Assembly (NCBI GenBank): GCA_023548195.1
Contig: JAJHZJ010000751.1
Span: forward strand, 2,832,265 to 2,896,264
Direction: 5' to 3'
Origin: Bettongia penicillata ogilbyi
Taxonomy: Eukaryota > Chordata > Mammalia > Diprotodontia > Potoroidae
Length of the DNA stretch: 64,000 nt
Shown: piece after piece, positions 10,576 to 22,060 of the stretch
Layout: every line of letters begins with the position of its first letter
Position numbering within the stretch: the stretch's first letter is position 1
Notes under the pieces: model-generated
Told to the model about the DNA's origin: nothing
The model's input: the letters and a program-made list of their open reading frames with translations, nothing else
Databases searched by the model: none
Translations under genes and position numbers: made by a program

Positions 10576-10960
10576 TAATAGGCCCATGTGACCTGCTTAA
10601 ATCACCTGGAAGCCTAAGGCACATGTGGTGGGAGGAGCTTGCTGAACAGGCAGAACAGGGAGCAGAACCTGGAGAGAGAGAGTGAGTGAGTGTGATCAGC
10701 ACAGAGGAGAGAGGAAGGCAGACACAGCAAGGCTCGGGTTCCTTAGGAAGCCCTGGCAGGGGTTTTGCCCCCTGCGGTGATTGTGTTTATTAACTTTTAG
10801 GTCACCATGACAGATCTTGCTTTCTAGTTCTGGAATTTGGTTAAATGTTTTTCTTCTACCTTCTACATGGAGAGAGAATCTGTAATACTTTGCAGCTGAG
10901 AACTATGATGGCTTATTCAGTCACTACCAGTGCTGTGAATATTTCCTTGGCAATACACTG
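10576..10960 (+). mobile_element. LTR-like dispersed repeat, copy A
   Basis: It aligns with 30,228-30,700 through shared words: ggcccatgtgacctgc, ggagcttgctgaacagg, gctttctag and gctgtgaatat. Copy B has an AATAAA in the matching position; here it reads ggttaaatgttttt. A promoter-like purine-rich first half, a polyadenylation-like centre and no ORF suggest a solo LTR. Its terminal TG/CA and target duplication are not clear, so another dispersed family is possible. Confidence 0.5.
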
Positions 10961-11497
10961 CCTCAATGTACCATGGTCAGCACTCCATAAATCTTTTCTG
11001 CTAGATTGAGTAGCCAGTTCCCCACATTTAGTCTTTAGTTGTGGTGCAAAAGTCATTTATGTAGGTCATTTGTGGTTAATAAACATCTGTACATTGACAA
11101 GCCTAAAAGGCACATATTGTCACTTCACTCTCTCCCGGCTTTTTGGCAGGGTCACCAATAGAGGATGCATTAGAAGACTGGAGCTGAAACAGAGACAATG
11201 TATACGAAATTGACCAAGATAATACACAAAAGCAACAATGTAACATGATGAAAGGTAATGGAGTGAAGAAAAGTTGCAATGATTGATCATAGCTCCAGAG
11301 AACAGATGATAAAATATACACTTCCCTCTTTATGAAAACGTGGGGGGTCTATGGAAATAGAATGGTGAACATAATGTGACAGATACTTTGTCCAGCAGTT
11401 TTATCCTACCTTCTCAAACGTAGGGAAGGTTCAGTGTGAATACTGTGTTTAAAATGGTGAAGATGTAAAAATGTGGAAAGTAAAAGACATCAAGTAA
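10961..11497. other. No recognisable feature
   Basis: Non-repetitive sequence; the 72-codon minus-strand frame at 11,103-11,321 has no supporting context. Confidence 0.4.
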
Positions 11498-11613
11498 ATT
11501 TCCTTCCTTCCTCCTTTCCTTTTTCCTTTCTTCTTCCCTTCCCTTCCTTCTTCCTTCCTTCCTTTTTTCCTCCCTCCCTCCCTCCCTTCTTTCCCTCCTT
11601 CCTTCCTCTCTTC
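11498..11613 (+). repeat. (CCTT)n pyrimidine tract
   Basis: About 115 bp, almost purely C and T on the plus strand. The Lys/Glu/Gly-rich minus-strand frames are repeat translations. Confidence 0.95.
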
Positions 11614-11848
11614 TTCTGAAAAAGAAGTTTCAGAAACAAAGACGAACAAAATAGCAAAACCGTTGTGGGAGGATGCAGGAGCACATGTAGCATTCCATAA
11701 CAATTCTTGTAGTCACTGCTGGAGATTTCAAACCTGCCATTTCCTCTTGTCTCTATAGACATGCTGAAAGACTCTTCAGACGACCTGTCAACAACTCACT
11801 CAGAAAGATCTGAATTCTTTTAAAAATAAAATATCTGAACCAAGATAT

Positions 11849-11943
11849 GGTGGGAGGGAGGGAGGGAGGGAGAGAGAGAGAGAGACAGAGAGAGAGAGGG
11901 GGGGGGGGAGAGGGAGAGGGAGAGGGAGGGAGGGAGGGAGGAA
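11849..11943 (+). repeat. (GGGA)(GA) purine tract with G-run
   Basis: GGGA repeats, GA repeats and a run of about ten G at 11,899-11,908. The G-rich strand could form quadruplexes. Confidence 0.95.
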
Positions 11944-11990
11944 GAGCATAGAGATTCTTCAAATGAAACTTGCTGAGTATTTAGCTTTAT

Positions 11991-12232
11991 TGTCCAGTCT
12001 TGTCTTTATTCTCTGTGGTCCCATTCAGGGGTTTTCTTGGCAAAGATATTGGAGTGATTTGCCATTTCTTTCTCCAGTTCAGTTTTACAGATGGGTAACT
12101 GAGAAAAGCAGGGTTAAATGACTCGTCCAGGGTCACACAGCTAATAAGTGTCTGAGGCCAGATTTGAACTTATAAGGATGAGGCTCTTGATTCCAAGTCC
12201 AGTGCTCTATTCACTATACCCCTAGCTACCTT
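11991..12232 (-). mobile_element. Mar-1-type CORE-SINE, near full length
   Basis: The plus strand reads gggttttcttggcaaagata, gtgatttgccatttctttc, ttttacagatgggtaactg, ggtcacacagctaataag and ends near cactatacccctagctacc, which is the tRNA-like head reversed. Confidence 0.9.
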
Positions 12233-12271
12233 GCTGCCTATTTATGGTGGAGATTAAGTATCTTCTGGTAC

Positions 12272-12560
12272 TTTTTTTTTTTTTTTTTTAACAAAACAGG
12301 TTCTCTGTCTTTTTGACTCTCTCCATCTCTTTCTGGTCTCTCAACCCCTGTGTCTCCTGAGTCTGAGTTTCTCTCTGTCTCTCTTTTCAGTTTGTCTCTT
12401 AGACTTTGTCTCTATTAGTTTCTGTCTCTCTGTCTGTCTGTGTGCCTCTCTTTCTGTGTTCTCCTCTCCTTATATTTGTCTCTGTTTCTCTGTTACTGTC
12501 TTTCCCTTCCTTTCTCTCAGTCTGTCTTCCTGTTTTGTCTCTATCTCTCCCTGTTATTTT
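12272..12560 (+). repeat. Poly-T then (CTGT/CTCT)n pyrimidine-rich tract
   Basis: Eighteen T residues (12,272-12,289) are followed by about 260 bp of CTGTCT-type sequence. The 64-codon frame inside is repeat translation. Confidence 0.85.
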
Positions 12561-13285
12561 CAGTGTAACAGCTAAGGCAAAGAGTGCATTTTATCCCTGA
12601 AGGATATTACTGTAGGAGACCCTATAAAAGTTAAATTTATTTAATACTTGCAGCAAGTCGACGCTTTTATGATTAATATGGCACTATTGACCACAGCCTT
12701 TTTATATACCATTTCTAGGCTGTGCTTGAAGATCTCTATAAATCATGTAATTTCCCAGAGTTTGGGGCCTCGCCTCAGGAAGTTTGATCCAGTTATTGAA
12801 TCACACACAGAAAATTTGCTGTAAATGTTTGACTTTTATTTACTATTATCCCTTCCCCCATAATAAAACATAAAAACAAATGATGGGATAAACTTTGAGG
12901 AAAAATAGTAAAAACTGAGTAAATTCTCACCATCCCACATGAGGTAGATGAATAGTTTCAATGTCTTGTACTAGCTTAACTTTTTTTTCTCTATGAGATA
13001 CATGGTCAGTTCTTGATTATGCATGGAAGAATCATTTCTTTGGTATGTATCTTGCTTCCTGGTTTGGCACTACTTTTGGCATTTCTTAATTAAATGCTTG
13101 GTTGGTACCTCAGTTGATCATACCTGTTTTTCCTGATCTCTTCCTTGGTTTATCAAGGCTTCAGTGAGCCTGATAATTCATGTACTCACCAAAGGACTTA
13201 TTCTCCTTCATTGGAAAGCTGTTCCCTTTGACAAAGACATCCTAAGAAGCAATGAGGGAGGAGGAAGATAGGTTCCTACTCTTAT
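12561..13285. other. Single-copy-looking sequence
   Basis: I see no transposon words here. The part at 12,640-12,850 includes a run with balanced composition (gattaatatggcactattga) that could be conserved non-coding DNA, but nothing proves this. Confidence 0.35.
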
Positions 13286-13340
13286 GCTCTCTCTCTCTCT
13301 CTCTTCTTCTTCTTCTTCTTCTTCTTCTTCTTTCTCTCTC

Positions 13341-13417
<77 letters not shown>
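13286..13417 (+). repeat. (CT)n(CTT)n(TA)n microsatellite
   Basis: CT and CTT repeats (13,290-13,341) pass into about 37 TA dinucleotides (13,342-13,417). The long TA run may extrude a cruciform and is prone to length change. Confidence 0.95.
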
Positions 13418-13419
<2 letters not shown>

Positions 13420-13479
13420 TGATTATCAGTAGTAACTGTTGCTGTTTCCCTCCCAGCCTGATGTCTTTCCTTTTCTTGA

Positions 13480-13770
13480 CCTCATTAACAGGGCTACTTC
13501 TTAAACAGGCCTATTCAATGAATGGGCGTTGCCTCACCCTAAGTGAGGGCCTGCAAAGACCTTGGCCTAAAGGGTCCAAGATCTCCCAGTGCATCCTGGG
13601 TCATCTCTAGTCATCCTGATGAATATCTGATCACTGGATTCAGATGACTCTGGTGGAGAAGTGAGGCTGGTGACCTCTGCAGCCCTCCCTCACTCAAAAC
13701 AAAGTCAAGTGCAAGTCATGTCATCATTTCTCTGATGGCATGGTCTTCTTCGGCAATGAAGGATGAACAC
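13480..13770 (+). mobile_element. RTE-tailed SINE, 3' part
   Basis: It contains gaatgggcgttgcctcac, ccaagatctcccagtgc, gaagtgaggctggtgacc and the tail tcttcttcggcaatgaagg. The tail resembles the 3' end of the RTE at 28.3 kb, consistent with mobilisation by RTE. A CA microsatellite starts directly at its 3' end. Confidence 0.8.
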
Positions 13771-14080
13771 ACACACACTATATATATATATATATATATA
13801 TCTGTATCTATATATATACACACATATATACACATGTATATTATATCTACTATATATGTAGTAGATAAATATCTATCTATATCTATATGTGTATCTACTA
13901 CATATAAAGAGAAAGATTTCTTATATATATGTAGAAGATATATATCTATATTTATATCTACTATATATGTAATAGATAAGTATCTATATCGATATATCTA
14001 TCTACATATGTATACATATATAGAGAGATTTCATATGTAACAAACACACACACATAGATATATATATACATATATATGAG
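13771..14080 (+). repeat. (CA)/(TA)/(TATC) microsatellite cluster
   Basis: About 300 bp of mixed CA, TA and TATC repeats that begin at the 3' tail of the SINE. The Ile/Tyr-rich frame at 13,735-14,040 is a translation of this. Confidence 0.9.
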
Positions 14081-14404
14081 TTTCATTACTTACCCTTATT
14101 TGACAAAAGTACAGTATATTGAAGATAATTGAAATCATTTTATAACTTCTTCACCAATATGTGAAGTCTCATAATTGGGGTAATGAGTTCAATTATCACT
14201 ACTATATGGATGATTCTATGTTCCAAATATCCAGGCTTAATTTATTTCCTGAACTCCTGCCCCACATCAATAACTGTGTATCAGAATGTCACATGAGTAC
14301 CATACCACATTCAAAGGAGAATTCCTTTTCTTGCCCAATTTCATTCATTATAGAATAATGGAGAGAATATTCAATAAATTTGCTTCTAAATTTCCTTATT
14401 AGAG

Positions 14405-15135
14405 TAGAAATCGCCATCATCTCATCCTTTCAGGTGTCCAGGTTTTTAACCTTGATATCATCCTGGACTCCTCATTCTCATTTACCACACATATATAATA
14501 AGTGATTGAATGTTTTGTTTCATTCTCCATATCTTATGGTCTCTTCTCTCCACTCACAGCTGTCACATTAATTGAGACCTGTATCACCTCTCACCTGGAG
14601 TATTGCAATAGCATATTGGGTTTCTACCTCAAGTCTCTCCCCGCTTGGACTTATTCTACACATAATTACCAAATTGCTTCTGGATCTCAACATGTTGGAC
14701 GCTGACAATATTCAGCTTCAAGAAATTTTCATGAAGTAAATATCTGCCTGTTTCCCTGTCTACTCAATAAGCTTTAGGTTCTCCCTCTTCCCTCTTGGAT
14801 CAACTATAAATACCTCCACCTGGCTTTTAAGCATTTTCAGTACTTGTGCCATTCTAGTTTTTTAACCTTTTTAACATAATCATCCTCTTAACCCATTATG
14901 TGTGCTAGACTTAATCATCCACTTGATTTTCCTCACAATGGACACCATCTCAAGTCTCAGCCTCATACGCTGCAACGCTCACTCTTCACAATTACAAACC
15001 TTGGCTTCCTTCAAGATCCACCTTATCTTCCATCTTCTGCAGGAAGACTGTTTCTTTCCCTTCTGTTTTTTCTGATCTCATTATCTATTTTTTTTTGTCC
15101 GGTGTCTATCAAATTCTATGACTCTTACCTTATAA
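14405..15135 (+). mobile_element. L2 LINE, C-terminal RT and 3' region
   Basis: In sense orientation, cctggactcctcattctca and cacctctcacctggagtattg match conserved L2 blocks. A 67-codon frame (14,502-14,705) keeps the motif ITSHLEYCNS typical of the L2 ORF2 C-terminal part. Downstream, cttcaagatccaccttatc and ctgcaggaagactg belong to the next L2 block. It is degraded with several stops. Confidence 0.8.
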
Positions 15136-15477
15136 AAACTCATTTCACGGATAGACTTGCATGAAATAAAGAAGAATGAAATGAAAAGAAACAGGAGAAC
15201 ATTGTAAACAATAACAGAAATGTTTTAAGGAAAACTTCCAGTGAATAAGTCATTTTGACTATGATAAATACTCAAATTAACTAGAAAGGATATATGAGGG
15301 AAGATGCTATTTGCATCCTGAGAAATAACTGATAAATAGAAGTATGCATAGAATCAACTTATTTATGTCTACATATTTGTATCTAATGGTAGCCATCTCT
15401 AGGGTAGAGGGTAAGGGGAGGAAAGAAAAAAAGGAAAACCAAAATGAACTTACATGATAACTTTATTATGTGCATGT
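15136..15477. other. No recognisable feature
   Basis: AT-rich sequence between an L2 and a SINE; nothing recognised. Confidence 0.4.
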
Positions 15478-15785
15478 ATTCATCCTTCGTCGACAAAGAA
15501 GACCATGCCATTGGAGAAATAATGACATGACTTGCACTTGACTTTGCTCTGAGGGAGGGAGGGCTGTGCAGGTCACCAGCCTCACTTCTCCTCCAGAGCC
15601 ATCTGAATCCTGTGACCAAATATTCATCAGGATGACTGGAGATGACCCAGGATGAGGCAATTGGGGTTAAGTGACTCACCCAAGGTCATACAGCTAGTGA
15701 GTGTCAAGTGTCTGAGATGAGATTTGAATTCAGGTCCTCCTGAGTCCTGCACTGATGCTCTATCCACTGCACCACCTGGCTGTCC
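15478..15785 (-). mobile_element. RTE-tailed CORE-SINE, full length
   Basis: This is the most complete copy of the family. Read on the minus strand it starts with a tRNA-like head (ggtggtgcagtggatagagc), runs through the CORE (cacttgacactcactagctg), then the unique region with gaagtgaggctggtgacc, and ends with a tail near cgaaggatgaatac. It shows that the headless copies at 6.9, 13.5 and 32.0 kb are 5'-truncated relatives. Confidence 0.9.
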
Positions 15786-17145
15786 CTTAACTTTATTATA
15801 TATTTAAGAGGAATATCAAGTTGTACATAACGGATTCGTAGTTTCATGTGTAATAATCTTTTTAAAAATTATACTATGTTATGAAAATGATTGTTTTATT
15901 CCATCAATTTGAAATAAAATAAAGATAGAAAACAAAATAAAATAACTCCACATTTGACAATTCTCCATCCTCTTCCATTGTACCTTTTCTTTATTATTTT
16001 CCTTGAGAGTCTATATGTTTGCTTCCTTCTAATGATTTTTTATTATTTTTTTTCTGGGTATAAAAATTAACTCAGTAACTTGATTGTTCTGGTACTAAAT
16101 CTGTAAGGGACTATTGTCTTATTTTTATACTGACTCTCCAATAATTTCTCTATTTATGTGTGGACCTTTATCTCTGTTCATGGAAATCTTTTATAGGTTA
16201 ACCCCTAAAACACGCTATTAATTTTGTAGTTATTTTGAAGGTAATTCCTCTTGCTAACATTTCTTCCTAGTTTTTTCTTAATACAATATAGATTTGCTGA
16301 TGATTTCTATGGAATAGTTCTGGATCCTGCTACTTATTCATGGCACATGAATAAACTAGGAGAAAGTAAAATAATTGCTTATTGACATACAATAAAACAT
16401 GCAGCCTGCTATTGCTTTACAATTTTTAAATTTGTAATACCTCCTCCTTTTGCAATAATAACTTATTTTACATGACTAGGCATTGGGTTCACAGTTCTGA
16501 CACATAATCTTTGATTCTTTGTGGAAATACATATCACGTTGCTATTAAGTATATTCTTGATGAATATACTTTCTCCCAAGTTTAACTTTTATATCATATT
16601 ATATTATTATTTTATTGTTTGGCTTTAATAACTAAATAACAACACACATTTTCAGGAGCCTTGAAAGCACATGAATCACAAGCCAAGAATCACAAGCTCC
16701 ATGTCTATGATGAATTTTCCAAACTTTCATGCTCTGTGGCATTTCAAGTCATACTGTAGTATTTCGTTTTCACTTAGGAATTGTGATTCAGGAACAATTA
16801 TGCTTCTCGGTATAATAACACATTGTCAGAGTTCATCATTCCATCAAAACTTCTAGACCTAATGAAGTAAAAATTATCCAAATAGTTTGTTGGAAAGGAT
16901 GTTTTCAGCACCTGTTTTGAACGGCTCATCTTGACTTCTTCAGGTCATGGTTTGGGTATAACGCTAAGTGAAAACATGAAATTTCATCAGTAAGAATTCC
17001 CTTTTTCCATTCTTCAGAACTTCAGCCTTTGTAGTGTTTTGACCATAGCAAATATATTGTTTTTAACTGCTCTTACCATTCTTGAAAATTCAGGAAGCCT
17101 GTGAAGTACTGTCAAGTAATCAATAGCAACCCCCCTTTAGCCGTC
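15786..17145. other. AT-rich sequence without recognised repeats
   Basis: About 1.36 kb with no SINE or LINE words and no long ORF. Low GC and a stretch near 16,670-16,860 with few simple repeats suggest single-copy DNA. Confidence 0.4.
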
Positions 17146-17237
17146 ATCTTTCTCTGTGTCTCTGACTCTGTCTCACTTTCTTTGTCTCTCTCTTCTCTGT
17201 CTCTCCTTCCCTCCTTCCTTCCCTCTCTCTCTGTGCC

Positions 17238-17268
<31 letters not shown>

Positions 17269-17293
17269 GTCTGTCTGTCTGTCTCTCTCTCTG
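17146..17293 (+). repeat. (CTCT/CTGT)n pyrimidine tract
   Basis: Almost pure pyrimidine on the plus strand with TCTC and TGTC units. The Ser/Leu-rich frames are repeat translations. Confidence 0.95.
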
Positions 17294-18294
17294 AAGGTTT
17301 TTTTTATCACGGAATTAATTAAAGCAGTAATTTGTTAACACCTGGTGATTTTTAAAAATTTTTCAACCACATTTTTCTTTGTGCTTTGTAACTGTTCTTG
17401 TTTGATTGTGGGTATGAAATGTTTGACTTTCTCATACCATCAGTCACTGAAATATCTCTAATAGTTACTGAAGTGTACTCTTTAAGAACTGCAAGTTCTC
17501 AGTGTTTCCTTGGAGTAATATTCCTTCTCAGAAGCCACAGAATTAAAAACATGACAGACAGGAGCAGCATGAGATCAGTCATTCAACTGTCAAAGAATTA
17601 ACAATAAGGTAACCAAATTAATTCAGATTCAAATGGTTCTGCTTGGACATTCTAAGCCTGAGCTCAACATCAATAGAACACACGCACACACAGCACAGCA
17701 CACCAAGGACTCTTGCTGTGAGGAAATTAGACCAACAGCCTATGTATGCTCAGTATCCTTATCTCAACTCCACTTTTATGAACAAGTCTAGTCCCTGGAA
17801 CTGGGTGGTTAAACCTTCACCTAAGGTTTCCAGGACAGTGGGAAGATTTAGAAGCAATTCTTTAATATCATTGGCTCAAATCCCTACAAGTAGACTTCCA
17901 ATCAGATTTTCAGTTGACTATCAACTAGCATTAAACGGTATTTAGAAAAAGGTTATTTACACAGGTGGCATGAGAAATAACAATTGATACAAAATATTCA
18001 ACCTTCTCAATAAATCGTGGACATACTCTCCTATCAATATCTACGTAGTCCAAGGGAAAGGGAGTTTAAAGTTACAAATAGTGTGGAAAAACTGGAAACC
18101 ATAACTCCTTGAACACTGGAAGTCCTAACTCAAGGATTTCCCTTTAGTACCTTCACTGGCCTCCTTGTCAATCTCTAAATCCAGTCAGTCCTTGTCTCCC
18201 AAAGTTATATACACTGTATTGCCAGCTCATCAGGATGATGTACTATAATCAAAGGGGGAAGGAACAGTAAATCTGTGAAGAGGAGATCCTCAAC
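17294..18294. other. No recognisable feature
   Basis: The 100-codon frame at 17,643-17,945 begins in a CA-rich segment and shows no domain. Confidence 0.4.
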
Positions 18295-18490
18295 TAGTTT
18301 CTTAACTGCCATATCTTTTAATGCCATATTGTCTGCCAATAGGAGTAATTTTATCTCTTTATTGCTGATGTTTATACTTTTGATTGTATTCTGGTCTTAT
18401 TACTATAGCTACCATTTCTAGAAGTAGGTCAAATAATAGTGGGGTGAGGAGGAATCCTTGGTTGACTTGTGCTGGGAGCAGTTCTACTTT
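18295..18490 (-). mobile_element. L1 ORF2 RT fragment, antisense
   Basis: The plus strand carries ccatattgtctgccaatag, aaataatagtggggtgagga and aatccttggttgacttgtgc. These correspond to the reversed L1 RT segment around the FADD active-site region. It is about 200 bp and not coding. Confidence 0.7.
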
Positions 18491-18754
18491 TTTTTTTTCC
18501 ATATGAAACAACAATAGCTTTTAGTTTTAAATGTGTACTATTGAGCATGTTGAACAAGAATCCTTATGTATCTATTTTTTTACAGACCTCTTTTTAGAAA
18601 GGAAAAATTTGAAGACTGAACTGATTGATTGTCTTGTCCACTATAACACAAGTAGTCAGTTAGAGAGCTGGTTAGTAGAGCTATTGTTTCGAAATGTAGC
18701 ATTCTTCCCTTTACCTTTTAAAGAAGTTCCTACTATGAAATAATTTCTCTGACT

Positions 18755-18995
18755 AGATTGAACATTTATTAAATGTCTACTATGGGCAAAGCACCACACT
18801 AGGTACCAGGACACAAAGATAGATATGATGTGAACCTTGCTCTTAAGAAATTTACAGTCCATTAGGAGGGAGACCCATATACATTACTATGTTACAGACG
18901 TGATTGGGACAATGCAAAGGAACATTCAGGCAGTTTCTAAGATGACCTGAAGAGAAACTGATCATTTTCATTTGAGGGAATCAGGGAAGACTGCT
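18755..18995 (-). mobile_element. L2 3' region, antisense
   Basis: The plus strand reads acatttattaaatgtctact, gcaccacactaggtaccagg and ttacagtccattaggaggg, the reversed L2 3' end running into upstream L2 sequence. Confidence 0.75.
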
Positions 18996-19479
18996 GCTAA
19001 AATACTTGCCCACCTCCTGCCTAAGGAGGAGGATTGTGAAGAAGGATATGAAGTACCACTGGACCTCATCCCACAAGGGGTCTAAGGGAAGATACAAGTT
19101 CCTGTATCTAGGGAAATTCTTAATAGGCAGGACTTAACATAACCCATGAAGTCAGGTCTGGCTGAGGATAAACACAATTCTATGTCCTTTGTTCTACTTA
19201 TAATGTATTTCTTAGTTTATTTTGGATAATTTGCTTCTTTTTTCCTTTTTTTAATCCTGTTTGGAATGATGAAAATTCCAGGAGGAAAGAATTCTTAGTT
19301 TCTATTCTTATAGAAACAATAATGATCATGAATGTTGAGATTAACATTCTTTAAAATGGGCAATAATATTTACAGATTTCTAGGCATATATATTATATGC
19401 ACACACAAAATGTATGTTTTAGATTTTCATTCCTGCCATAATTCATTCAAAAAGATATGTGGAGTGCTCTGCCAGGTAT
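18996..19479. other. No recognisable feature
   Basis: Non-repetitive sequence up to the start of an AT-rich microsatellite. Confidence 0.35.
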
Positions 19480-19689
19480 CACGGGAGATAAACATATACA
19501 CATATGTATACATATATTCATGCATGTATGTGTATATGATACATATGCCATGTATGACATAGTATATATGTACACCACATATATACATACACATATTTAA
19601 ATATATATATACATAAAATATATATATTTAAATATACACACATATGCTAAAAATATATGCACACATATATCTATATCAGTCTATCTATT
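19480..19689 (+). repeat. (TATA/CATA)n microsatellite
   Basis: Interrupted TA and CA dinucleotides over about 200 bp. Confidence 0.9.
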
Positions 19690-19915
19690 ACCCCGCTTTT
19701 CTTCAAGATGTAGCACAAACATCATCTCCTACCTAAAGCCTTTTGTGATCTCCTAACTTGGAAATTTTCTTGCTAATTCCTGACTAATTTTTAAAATTTA
19801 ATTAATATTTGTTCATTGCGTACATCATTGTCTGTATACTCTTATGTGTACATGTCATCTCTTTTGACAAAATTAAAGATCATTGATATTAGGGATTGTT
19901 TCTTTCCTTTCTTTT
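19690..19915 (+). mobile_element. L2 3' region
   Basis: Sense-orientation words cttcaagatgtagcacaaac, catctcctacctaaagcc and cattgtctgtatactctta are the 3' part of an L2. Confidence 0.7.
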
Positions 19916-19978
19916 TGCTTTCTTGAAAAAAAAATTCTGTAGCCCAGGAATCCAGCTGAGTACTTGTAGAGAGTAAGG

Positions 19979-21330
19979 TTTTTTTTTTTTTTAAAATAGG
20001 GTTATTTTTCAAAATTATATGTAAAAAATATATATTATATTATATATATATATTTAAAATTTTTTAGTTCCCTCCTCTCCCCTCTCCTTGAGACAGAAAG
20101 CAATTTGATAAAGGTTTTTTTATGTGCAATCATGCAAAACATATTCCATATTAGTCATATTGTGAAAGAAAACACAACAAAATAAATAAAGTGAAAGATA
20201 GTATGCTTTTATCTGCATTCAGACTCAGGCAGTTTTTTCTTTGGAGGTGGATAGCATTTTCCTGATGAGTCTTTTGGTGTTGTCTTGCATAATTGAATTG
20301 CTGAGAAGAGCCAAGTGATTCCCAATTCTTCATTGTACAATATTGTTGTTATTGTGTACAGTGTTCCTTTGGTTCTGCCTACTTCATTTTGCATCAGTTT
20401 GTGTAAGTCTTTCCATGTTTTTCTGAAATCATTTTGCTCATATTTTGTATAGCACAATAATATTTCAGTATAATGATATACCACATTTTTTTCAGCCATT
20501 CCCTATTTGAGGGACATATCCTCAATTTTCAATTCTTTGCCATTTAAAAAAAGAGCAACTAAAAATATTTTTGTACAAATATTTTTTTCCCCCTTTTTAG
20601 CTCTTTGAACTAGAAGTAGTATTGCTGGATCAAAGGTTATGTATAATTTGGTAGTCCTTTGGGCGTAGTTGGAGATTGCTCTCCAGAATGATTGGATTAG
20701 TTTACAACTCCATCAAAGCTGCATTAGTGAAACAGTCTTTTCCCAGATCCCTCACAACATTCATCATTTTTATTCTTTGTCATATTAGCCCATTTGATAG
20801 ATATAAGGTGGTACCTTAGAGTGTTTTTTTAAATTTATATTTCCCAATCAATAGTTATTTAGAACATTTTATGACTACAGATATCTTTGATGTCTTCATC
20901 TGAAAATTGCTTCTTCATATCATCTGACCAACTTATCAATTGAGAAATTACTTACATTTCTACAAATTCAATTTTCTATTTCTAGGGGTTCTTTATTACA
21001 GATATTTTCTGTAATCCCTCCACCCCCACCTCGCAGCCATTGGGCCTCACTACTGGGTTCTCCTAGGACCTGGGGCCTCGCTGTTGGCTTGCTTGGATGT
21101 TGCCTGTGCTGGACTGTGCTTACCTCTTATCTCGGTGATACAGGCCTTTCCTGTTGACCTTCCAAGTTGTCTTGAACTAGAAAATTGTTTCATCCTGTCT
21201 TTTTGTTGGTCCCTTCACTTCAGAATTCATTTTGAGGCATTATTTTATAGGTGTTTGTTGGTGAATGTGGGAGAGTTCAGGATAGTTTCTGCGGTACTTT
21301 GTCATCTTGGCCAGCAATCCTCGAATATTT
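19979..21330 (-). mobile_element. Internally deleted L1 with both termini
   Basis: Read on the minus strand, the 5' end is near 21,318-21,325 (gctggccaagatgacaaagt, a decayed form of the L1 start). About 300 bp of 5' UTR follow, then an abrupt junction near 21,015 to the ORF2 C-terminal region. There, tttgatccagcaatactac encodes the FDPAI segment found near the end of L1 ORF2. The 3' UTR and a poly-A tail (T-run 19,979-19,992 on plus) complete it. ORF1 and most of ORF2 are missing. I see no convincing target duplication. The deletion could precede or follow insertion. Confidence 0.75.
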
Positions 21331-21859
21331 TCATTTAAAGTCAAGGAAACTGTTCAGTTCTTGAAGTCCCTACTCTTTTCTCCCAGTCTATTTCCTCCAA
21401 ATTATATAATGTGTCTCCTTTAAAAGAACTCTTGGGCATAACTAATGCTCACTCTTTCACTTGGAGCTAGAAGTTCTAGACATGTCTCCTGAAAAAGGAA
21501 AAGAGAGAAAGACAGTTCCTACATGTACCAACATAATCCTAACAGCACTTTTTGTAGCGGAAAAGAACTGATCATAAAGCAGATATCCATTAACTGGGTA
21601 ATTGCTATGTAATCATAATAGGTCTGCTTATCCTGGGGACTGTGGAATCACTTACCCCACATTCACTTCTTTAGGTTCTCTCCTTTCTGCTGGAGAGGGG
21701 AAGACATGAAGTTCTTTGCCAGAACTTTTCTGTTACCTGTCTGAGACTGATTTAAGGTGTAGTCTTTTATCATGGGGCCAGCTTGCTCTGTCATCTGCCA
21801 CCTACATGGTAGAAAAACCAACCTAGCTGAAGTAGCAAAGCACCCTGAGGAAGAGAGAG
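21331..21859. other. No recognisable feature
   Basis: Non-repetitive sequence; small overlapping frames on both strands lack support. Confidence 0.4.
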
Positions 21860-22060
21860 GGAATACAAATTTATATTGCACTTACTATGTGCCGGACAGG
21901 AGAGGGGAGTGGACCGGAGAGGAGAGGAGAGGAGAGAAAAGAGGGGAGAAAATAGGAGAGAGGAGTGGAAAAGAGCAGAGGGAGGAGGATATGGTTTGGA
22001 ATGGGGAGGAAAGAAGAAAGCTTAAGAAAAGGCAAAAGAGGAAATAGGAGGATAGACAGA
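21860..22060 (+). repeat. L2 tail fragment then (GGAGA)n purine tract
   Basis: A short antisense L2 end (cttactatgtgcc, 21,880-21,892) leads into about 165 bp of GGAGA/GAAGA-type purine repeat. Glu/Arg-rich and Leu/Ser/Pro-rich frames here are repeat translations. Confidence 0.8.

Noticed and set aside
16671..17130. Possible DNA-transposon or exon in a repeat-free stretch
   Set aside because: Translations in all frames contain many stops and no family motif.
20993..21013. Small palindrome attacagatattttctgtaat as a terminator or operator
   Set aside because: It lies within old L1 sequence in a eukaryotic genome; it is noted only as a possible factor at the L1 deletion junction.
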